From assembly GCA_011032825.1 (NCBI GenBank), contig JAADJZ010000002.1, forward strand, positions 1,488,001 through 1,552,000: 64,000 nt of DNA, in the 5' to 3' direction. The translations under genes were made by a program, and so were the position numbers. This DNA is from Massariosphaeria phaeospora (Eukaryota; Ascomycota; Dothideomycetes; Pleosporales). The notes beneath the pieces are model-generated. The model did not search any database. It saw only the letters and a list, made by a program, of their open reading frames with translations, and had not been told where the DNA came from. Within the stretch, counting starts at the first letter, position 1. Each line of letters opens with the position of its first letter. Of the stretch, positions 56,849-64,000 are shown piece by piece.

Positions 56849-58523
56849 CTACTCGTAAGCCGCAGTCCTTGACTGCAGCGTAACCATAAGATCATAGAAG
56901 TCCGTCTTCCAATCCACACACTGCAAATACTCCCACCACAGACGCAACGCGGGCGGATCATCCGCATCCGCGCGCTCAAACGCCTGCAGCACGAATTCTT
57001 TCTTGATGAGCTGCGTCTTGAGGCGCGCATCCTTCTCCCAGCTCTTGAGCGCCTGCACGTACTTCTTGACGTCGCGCAGGACGTGCTCTTCCTGCTTGGT
57101 CTCGTCGTCATTGGAGACGCTGCCCTCGGCCAGGTCGTCGGGCATGCGGCCTTCGTACTCGGGCTTCGGGAAGAAGTGCTTCATCAGCTGGTTGGTGACC
57201 CAGGCGGGGCGGCCGGCGGCGCTGAGCTCGGCGGCCCAGTATTGCTTCACGTGGTGCGGGACGACCGACGTGATCTCGTCGTAGCTGAGTTTGTCGGACC
57301 AGCGGGTTTGCGAGTAGTGGCCGAAGTAGACGTAGCGGTCGCGGTTCGTGGTGTCCTTCATCAGGATGAACATGGGCACGTTCTCGTAAGGGTTGATTTC
57401 GGCGTCGAGCCTGTTGTAGAATTCGTCATCCGGGTTGCCATTGAAGAATGCGGTCAACTTGGCGCCATGCTGGCCTGGGTGCTTGGGGAGATACGGCTCG
57501 TTCTTTGGGTCCAGAGTATAGTACGTGCGGTCGGGCAGCATGCACGTACTATTTTGAGGAGTAGGCGGGATGAAGTACATGCCGGGGGACCACAGCATAC
57601 CGTCGAGCTGGTTGCGAATGAAGTCGGCGCTGAAGGTCTGCATATTGTTGGTGATGGGTATAGTGGACGCAACACTCGGAGACAATCCAGGAAGGCTGCG
57701 GATGTAGTGTGGCATCCAATCTTTCGAGACAGAGGTCCCATTCTCGATTGTCTCGATGGGAATGTCAGGCGTGAAGGTTGTCGTCGGGGACCCCATGGGA
57801 GGCGTGAGCTCCGGCTCCGGAACTTGGCGGTAGATTGTGGGGCTATCAACGGGGCCGTCTGTAGCAAGCGGATTTTTGACGCTGTTGTTGTTCTCGGACC
57901 TGTTTCTTGTTAACTGTAACCACATTTAGATGGACAGGCAGTACTGACTCGTTGATGTCACCTTTGCGCATATGAGGTGGCAGTAACTTCTGGCCACCCT
58001 CAACTGGCTTTCCGCGTAGGTGAGGGGGTAGAGTGCCGCTGCTCGCAGTGCCCTTCGTAGTGTCAACAGCCTTGACCTCTTGTGTGAGCTGATCGAGCTT
58101 CTTCTCGAAGTCCTTGGCAGGTTGGCTTCTGAAAGGGCCGACATTAACCGACCAACCCCCGTTCTTGAGCTGCTCCGTGGAAGTGTGAAGATTGTTGTAC
58201 ATTTTCTTTAGGTCTTCGACATCGGTACGCAGAGCAGTCTGTTCCTTGATTAGGTCAGAGACAGTCTCTTCAAAATCCCGAAGAGAAGGCTGGCTGGCCT
58301 GGTGACCGACTTGGCGAGGTTGGACTCGAGCTCCGTTTGTGCCGTTCGAGATTTTGCTGGGTATAGACGAGCCCTGCGAGGGATGGAACTGTCCTGCTGA
58401 GGGGTTGAGATGCATTGACAAGTGAGCTGGTGGAAGATATTGCTGACCGTTGCCGTTCTGAGGGCCTGGAGGATGGCCATACTGATGGTGAGAGGCGAAG
58501 CCGGGACGATCGAAGCTAGACAT
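56849..58523 (-). CDS. Conserved fungal protein, coiled coil plus DUF6697-like domain
   Basis: Two exons (57949-58523, 56849-57899) give 541 codons plus stop; the donor GTCAGT and acceptor AAACAG join as ...DINES-ENNNS... The N-terminal 85 residues are Pro/Gln/Gly-rich. A coiled coil spans about 85-115 (LRDFEETVSDLIKEQTALRTDVEDLKKMYNNL), and LPPHLRGK and LPPHMRKG are short repeats. The C-terminal half (about 240-520) is a globular domain with MLWSPGMYFIPP, TYYTLDPKNEPYLP, VYFGHYSQTRWSDKLSYDEI and LRLWWEYLQCVDW, resembling a fungal domain of unknown function; I name DUF6697 from memory with modest certainty. No enzyme motif is evident. A TATATAAG element lies about 225 nt upstream on the same strand. 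Confidence 0.8.
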
Positions 58524-60212
58524 GGAGAAGGTGAGGACTCAAAGCTTAGCCTGCCCTGGTGAAGGCGTGATCTGGGTCGAGGCTCGGTGCTGTGTGGATA
58601 GTGGTTGCCTAGGTTCGCGGAGTGGAGCAGATATAGACTGGAGTAGATAATGGAATAGAAGAGCTGTAAGAAGACGGTTGAGTTGGGGGAGCAGGTGTAA
58701 AGTGTAGGAAGAGAAGATCAAAAGATCAGCAAGTGATGGAGGGGGGCTTATATACTTGAAGTACTGAGTAATTGTTGACCGTCGTCGATCTGTCAAGTGA
58801 GAGAGCCAGAGGGGCGTCTAGGGAAACAAGCTATCTAAGGCCCGAACGGATTGCACATATAAGTGCCAGTCCTCCGAGGTCGCAGCCAAACAGTGTGAGA
58901 CTGATCAGGCCAAACACTGCTCTCTCACTTCAAGTAAAGGAGGAAGACAAGGCATATACGGTTGACCTCGATGAGACAATATGACGTCCCCGGGTCCCCG
59001 CCGTTCATGTAGCGGATGATCGAAAGGAATCCCGGATGTTGGTGCTTTGCTGCTGGGTTCTGGAGAGTCCACTAAACCACCCTTCAGCCTGGGGACTCTA
59101 ATTGTACTTTGAGAGTAGGAAGTAGCAGTGCGCTGTCAATCGCCGTGGTATATAAAGGCCTAAGGGAGTCCTGTAGTTGCTTTTAGACTTCGAAGACAGG
59201 ATTGAGCTGGTAAGAATGGATTGCGGTGTACACATAGCGAGTCCTGCCATGGTACCATTGGTAGAGATTAAGAGATCGGAAGAGCGCAGCCATGCTTGAC
59301 TCCGGGGGAAGCACATACTACTGCTGCCTGCATTCGACCTCCAAGTGTCAGCAAAATTGGCCTTGAGAACATGATTGCTGCCTGTCATCGCAAAGGTTTG
59401 ATTTAACGAAACAGTGACAGAGCGTTATCATGTACTTCAGAGCGAACGTCATCCATTGCGTCCTGGGAACGGTCTCCTGAGAATGATAAGCTAGTCAATG
59501 TTGAAAAAGGGGATGCATATTTGCGTTCTTCAGAAAAGTGACGGAGCATGAGGAGAAGAAGCGTTCGGACATGACATCGTACAGTGTCCGATTATTAGTA
59601 GGCTGCGGGAATCGAGAATCAAGATTTGGTGGCTAACTCGCGCTCGGCTGCATCGCACACTTCCAGGAGCCGATTTCGCCCACCCCCTCAAACCAACGTC
59701 TCCTCTGCCTCCTCTCTTCACACCGTCTCCACAGGCTTCTCATCGAAGGGCTTCCCGGTGGGTGGGACGTCACCCTCGTGCTGACCGTAGCCCCCAGGGA
59801 GGATTTTCGGTCCTTCGACTCTCGCTTTCTCGCGCTCTGGAAACGGACACAGGAGAGAGATCAACATCAGATAGTGCTCCGACTTGGCCAACGAGACGGC
59901 AACGACGCCGGGGTGCACTGACAACTGCAGCCATGTGCTCGGAGCAAACGCGTCTCCAGGGCTGAGGCTATTCAATCGGACCCTGAACCCTTGGCACCTA
60001 GATAGGCATGGCGCGTCCAGAACGTCATTTCGGGAGTGGTGCGCGAAAAGCACCCGTCGCTCTGCTCACGTCTCCGCCTCGAGTCACGGCAGATGATCAC
60101 CAGCTTCACGGATGTAGCCCGTCTCCCTGCCTTCTGCGACACCGGCTAGACCTTGCGCGAGGGCTAGCTTTTGATTCTTCCCGTTCCTTTATTACTCTTC
60201 CCTTCCGGCGCC
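58524..60212. other. Divergent intergenic region, possible small gene on the minus strand
   Basis: Promoter side of both flanking genes. A minus frame at 59718-60053 ends in a protein-like stretch (RVEGPKILPGGYGQHEGDV) and is bordered by an intron-like GTCAGT...TTTCCAG at about 59833-59920, but the phases I tried run into a stop or weak splice sites, so I do not call it. Confidence 0.4.
58748..58755 (-). promoter_or_regulatory. Putative TATA box of the coiled-coil protein gene
   Basis: The minus strand reads GTATATAAGC here, about 225 nt upstream of the ATG at 58523, with a C/T-rich stretch between. Confidence 0.35.
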
Positions 60213-60845
60213 ATGCCTCCCGCGAAACGCACGCACGAGGACCCGCACTCGCTGAAGGAGAAGCTCCACGCGCTCCCAGCCACCAGCGCCCGTGGCCGTC
60301 GCAATGGCGCGACGAACGTCCCACACGGCAGCAACTTGAAGGAAGTCATGTCCTCGACGGCCGACAACGCCTCGACCAACAGCGGGCAGAAAGACTACAA
60401 GGCCGCAGGAGTAGGTTGCCCGGCCACCCTGGGCCTCCCCTTCTTCCCCCGAGATCCTCGAAGCTAACACCTTGGGCATTCACAGATGAAATGGTCGTCC
60501 CAGGACGCTTCCGTTCTCCGCGACTACCGGCGAGCGTACCGCCTTGACACACCCTCGTCGTTCAAGAACCCACTCAGTCACGTCGTACTCGGCAGCGGCA
60601 TCGGCCAGTATTCACCCACAATGTCACGGCCCAGGACAAAGAGAAGAGTACACAAGGACCAGCTGGCATTGGCTGTGCGGAAGAACTTCAACGCTCTCGG
60701 AGTCAACGAGAGCGACGTCATCATCGATCTTCTGTACAAAGTGAAGAACAATGGTGCGGACCACGTTCCTGCTGTTTTGGACCAGTCACTGAACCTGAAT
60801 GCAGATAAGGAGTTTCGAGTCCACTTTGCGCCACAGCGCAAATAA
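60213..60845 (+). CDS. SAP30: Sap30-like subunit of the Sin3-Rpd3 histone deacetylase complex
   Basis: Two exons (60213-60410, 60486-60845) give 185 codons plus stop. The first is basic and disordered (residues 1-66, with RTHEDPHSLKEKL). The second holds the Sin3-binding region of the Sap30 family: MKWSSQDASVLRDYRRAYRL (67-86), then IGQYSPTMSRP, KDQLALAVRKNFNALGVNESDVIIDLLYKV. Sap30 tethers Sin3 to the Rpd3 deacetylase in the nucleus, repressing transcription. The intron (75 nt) begins GTAGGT and ends TTCACAG, phase 0, right before an ATG, so translation might also start at 60486; the longer form is preferred because the first exon is open and starts in a good context (GGCGCCATG). Confidence 0.9.
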
Positions 60846-61540
60846 GTCGAGTCCCACATACACAGTACAGTAGCACGTCGATGCACTTTCGGAGTTCTTA
60901 TCATCGATACCCTGCCATGGCATGGCACCGCATACCACTACAACAGCATAATGAGCATGAGCATTGGGTCGGAGTTTTGCAAATCTTCCCTTTCAGAATT
61001 GGAATGGCAGATTGGGTTGCTTTCTCTGGAGAAATTTTTGGATGACACTCCACGATTAACGACACGAGCGTGGCTAGAGGCCAGGTCAAGGATTAACAAT
61101 CATCAATCTAAAGATCATTTGGTAACACTTCAGGTCAACGTTGCCCGGTTCCGAGAGGGGTTCTGTAGCTACCTTACTCTCGGAAGTTTTCTGTGCTGAC
61201 TGCCGACCGCGCTCGAAACCCGTAGAAGAGCCTCAAACTATTTTCTTTCAACCAAAAATCAAGATCAATTTTGAGTACGTTTGCTGTCTTGTCAGGTGCA
61301 GGTGCCTTGTGTATCGGGTATTGCAAAGCTTCTCATACGGAGAAATGTTAGAGAGCCGTATAGAAGTTGCTAGAAGTTGTTAACGCGCGATGCCGAGGCC
61401 AATGACATGGCGCGTCAGGTTCGCAGGCCCTGCCTGGCCCGAGCGCCCAAAATAATTTCTTGACATCGCGGCTTCCGATGTCGAAGCCACCCATTGCCAG
61501 TCTATCAACACAAGCCGTCTGCATTTGAGTGCCACAGTCC
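60846..61540. other. Intergenic between SAP30 and MDJ1
   Basis: About 700 nt, no recognised gene; the last 150 nt precede the MDJ1 presequence start. Confidence 0.5.
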
Positions 61541-63209
61541 ATGATGAGCTTCGCTGCTCCTGTTCTGCCCTTCAAAATGGCACTTCCCGCGCGCATCATC
61601 TCGGCTTCACGGCACTGCCAAACACGGAGCATCACGAATCCATCCAGAGCGCAATGGACCAGGCCATCGATACCGCCGCCGCGGAAACAGCGGCATTATG
61701 TGCCGCAGATACGGGTGAGTGTCCTACACTGTCTTCTTTACCCCAAACAGCATTGCGTGGGATGCTAACTCCTGAATCTAGTTCTTCCATGCAACACCCC
61801 CCTCGTTGGCCGTCTCTGACCCCTACGCTACTCTGGGCGTCTCCAAATCCGCCTCGACCCCGGAAATCAAGAAAGCGTATTACGGCCTCGCGAAGAAATA
61901 CCACCCGGACACAAATAGAGACGCTGGCGCCAAAGAAAAGTTCGCCGACGCTCAGTCTGCGTACGAGATTCTCTCCGACCCTGAGAAGAAGAAAGCTTTC
62001 GACGCATATGGCTCTGCTGCTTTTGATCCGAGCGGAGGCTTCGATCCTGGCGCAGGCCCTGGTGGGCCGGGTGGCTACCCTTCTGGTGGGTTTGGAGGCT
62101 TTGGTGGATTCGGTGGCGCACAAGGAGGGGGGTTCGGCGGGCAAGACATAAACTTCGAGGATCTTTTCACCTCGTTTGGTGGCGGTGGCGGAGGCGGAAG
62201 AAGAGGCGGGAGAGGGAGAAGAGCGAATTCGTTTGAAGAAGAGATCCTGGTCGGTGAGAATATCGAGGTTCAGACGAGCATCTCGTTCATGGATGCTGCA
62301 AAAGGAGTCACCAAGGACATATACATCACACCATTGGTGCAGTGTAAAACTTGCGATGGGAATGGGATGAAGAAGGGGGCGCGAAAATCTGAGTGTAAGA
62401 CCTGTGGTGGCACTGGTGTAAGAACAGCAAGGATGGGTGGCTTCCACATGCAGACAACGTGCAATAGCTGTGAAGGCACAGGCACAGCAATACCCCGAGG
62501 GTCCTCTTGCTCGACATGTGGCGGTAACGGCGCAGTCAAGGACCGGAAAACTGTCACGGTCGATATACCCGGCGGCGTAGAAGATGGCATGCGTTTACGG
62601 GTCAATGGCGAGGGAGACGCGCCACTTACGGGTCAGGCTACAAGTGCCAATGCACGAGGAGCGAAGGGAGATTTATATGTTTTGATTCGGGTTGCCTCGG
62701 ACCCTAAATTCAAGAGGAATGGGAACGACATCTTACACACAGCAACTATCCCCCTAACCACCGCCGTCTTGGGCGGTGAAATCCACGTCCCGACACTCGA
62801 CGGCGATGTCAAAGTCAAGGTCCCAACAGGCTCCGGAACCGGCGATCGAATCACCTTGTCCGGTATGGGCATGAAGTTGCTCTCCGGCCGGCGCAACGCA
62901 AAGGGCGACCTCAAAGTAGAATTCAAGATCCAGATGCCCAAATACCTCAGCGCGAACCAGCGCACGATCCTCGAAATGCTCGCCGACGAGATGGGCGACA
63001 AGACGGCCAAACGCATCATGAACATTGGCGGCATGAGGGGCGACGACTCGAAGTCGGCGCAGAACTCGCACCAGAACGAAGGCTTCCTGAAGAGCGCGTG
63101 GCATAATATTACGGGCCAGCATCGGAATTTGGATACAGAGAGTAAACCAGCTGAAGCGAAGAAGGACGAGGACGAGAAACCAAAGAAGGCTTCGGGATCG
63201 GGATCGTGA
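61541..63209 (+). CDS. MDJ1: Mitochondrial type I DnaJ (Hsp40), Mdj1
   Basis: Two exons (61541-61714, 61782-63209) give 533 codons plus stop. Residues 1-60 are a mitochondrial presequence, rich in Arg/Ser/Ala with no acids, ending near [11 protein letters not shown], which spans the splice junction. The J domain follows ([23 protein letters not shown] at 99-101, [20 protein letters not shown]). Then come a Gly/Phe-rich linker (about 140-190), and four zinc-finger repeats [32 protein letters not shown]. After that are the substrate-binding domains ([46 protein letters not shown]) and a Lys/Ser-rich tail. It works with matrix Hsp70 in folding and mtDNA maintenance. Donor GTGAGT, branch GCTAACT, acceptor CTAG, phase 0. 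Confidence 0.95.
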
Positions 63210-64000
63210 AGAATCGTGCTAATCATCTAGTTTGTTTTGTAATCTACAGACACCCTTCTCCGATCTGTATAGAGCCATGGCCATAGACCGGCCAGGGAGA
63301 CTGGCGCAAAAGGAGGTGTTTCTTCGAGGGGAAGACGTTTTGCATGCATTTTGTGGGCGTCCTTGTACTGCTATCCCGCAAGGTTGCTCTAGGGAAGTGG
63401 TTGGCTGGAGTATTAGTAGCGGAGCGCCTCTTCACTCAGGCCTGTACGGAGTACAATAAATACATTGCCGTTTAGACTTTCATGTGCTCGCTCCTGTTGA
63501 TGCTAACTTGGCCTTTGCTAGCAGGTAATAGGTAGTGGTAGGTAAGCGGAGGGAGGAGAAACAATAAAAGTCGAGCTATTGTTTGATAGTGCGTTTCTTC
63601 CGATATCGAGATCGAATGCTGCTGTTTGCATGGACATTGCATGTGGAAGCGGAGCGCTTACACAGGTCATTCACGCGGCACTCTCGCGCGCTGACTGGCT
63701 GGTGCCGTGCTGCAGGTCTGGGATCTCTCTTCACAGCGCCAGGCAGTGTGTGATTGACAGTGAGCGCGGTCTGGTGGCGACAGTACGGCGGCTGCCAGAG
63801 AGTGGGTGGGAGATTGGTGGAGGGTTGCTGGGCACTGTCTGGTGTGTGTGGTGCCTTGCAGGGACGCCATTTGCCCCGCCTTGAATGCTCCGTGCCCTCT
63901 GCCTGGTGCCATCGCGACTCCGGGTCTGGGCTTCAAAGTCCAAGCCTCCAGGACTCCAACCTCGAACCGGCCTGCGCTCCTGTACTCCTCGATCCTTCCG
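63210..64000. other. Right edge, no recognised gene
   Basis: MDJ1 3' region and following sequence; short overlapping frames only. A GGTAGTGGTAGGTAAG run lies near 63528. The edge may cut a neighbouring gene, but nothing at the border is identifiable. Confidence 0.5.

Noticed and set aside
57083..57913. 276-codon plus-strand open frame
   Set aside because: It is antisense to the coiled-coil/DUF6697-like gene and is a product of that gene's codon bias.

Overview
The window looks like nuclear DNA of a filamentous ascomycete (Pezizomycotina; Dothideomycetes is my guess, not proven). Genes carry short GT-AG introns of mostly 45-240 nt, sit on both strands without operons, and encode fungal hallmarks: ROT1, a KRE9-type wall protein, a Pho80-type cyclin, a Zn2Cys6 regulator, GH47 mannosidase, orotate phosphoribosyltransferase, Tim23, Sap30 and Mdj1. 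I rebuilt the genes by hand from conserved motifs, splice sites and reading phase. In every multi-exon model given as intact the exon lengths sum to whole codons.

Layout. (1) 1-15.3 kb is ordinary sequence: the 5' end of a 5-formyltetrahydrofolate cyclo-ligase gene, ROT1 diverging from it, a GFA/CENP-V zinc protein, a BTB/POZ protein, a Pho80-like cyclin, a KRE9/KNH1 protein and a prolidase-like Xaa-Pro peptidase, with a 3.8 kb gene-poor gap at 3.6-7.3 kb. (2) 15.9-33.6 kb is an accessory block. It holds a cytochrome P450 broken by a frameshift, a complete four-exon gene for a Crinkler/RHS-like protein (P-loop NTPase, REase-like nuclease, coiled-coil repeat tail), a complete four-exon chromodomain gene, a protein kinase gene with an in-frame stop just after its only plausible ATG, an AT-rich patch, direct repeats, and about 6 kb with no recognisable gene. 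(3) 33.6-64 kb is again gene-rich: a Zn2Cys6 transcription factor, URA5 and TIM23 as a divergent pair, a multi-pass membrane protein of unknown role, a GH47 mannosidase, a RanBP2-type zinc-finger protein, a NUDIX hydrolase, a secreted SLT-like plus LysM protein, a conserved fungal protein of unknown role, SAP30 and MDJ1.

How genes relate. ROT1, KRE9 and the GH47 enzyme all serve the secretory pathway and cell wall glycans; TIM23 and MDJ1 both serve mitochondrial protein import and folding; the BTB protein, cyclin, Zn2Cys6 factor and SAP30 are regulatory. The most unusual content is the 17.5-27.3 kb stretch, where an NTPase-nuclease, a chromatin-reader-like protein and a divergent kinase sit together among repeats and broken genes. 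I read that stretch as a fast-evolving conflict, effector or mobile-element-derived island; that is inference. No tRNA, rRNA or CRISPR feature was recognised.
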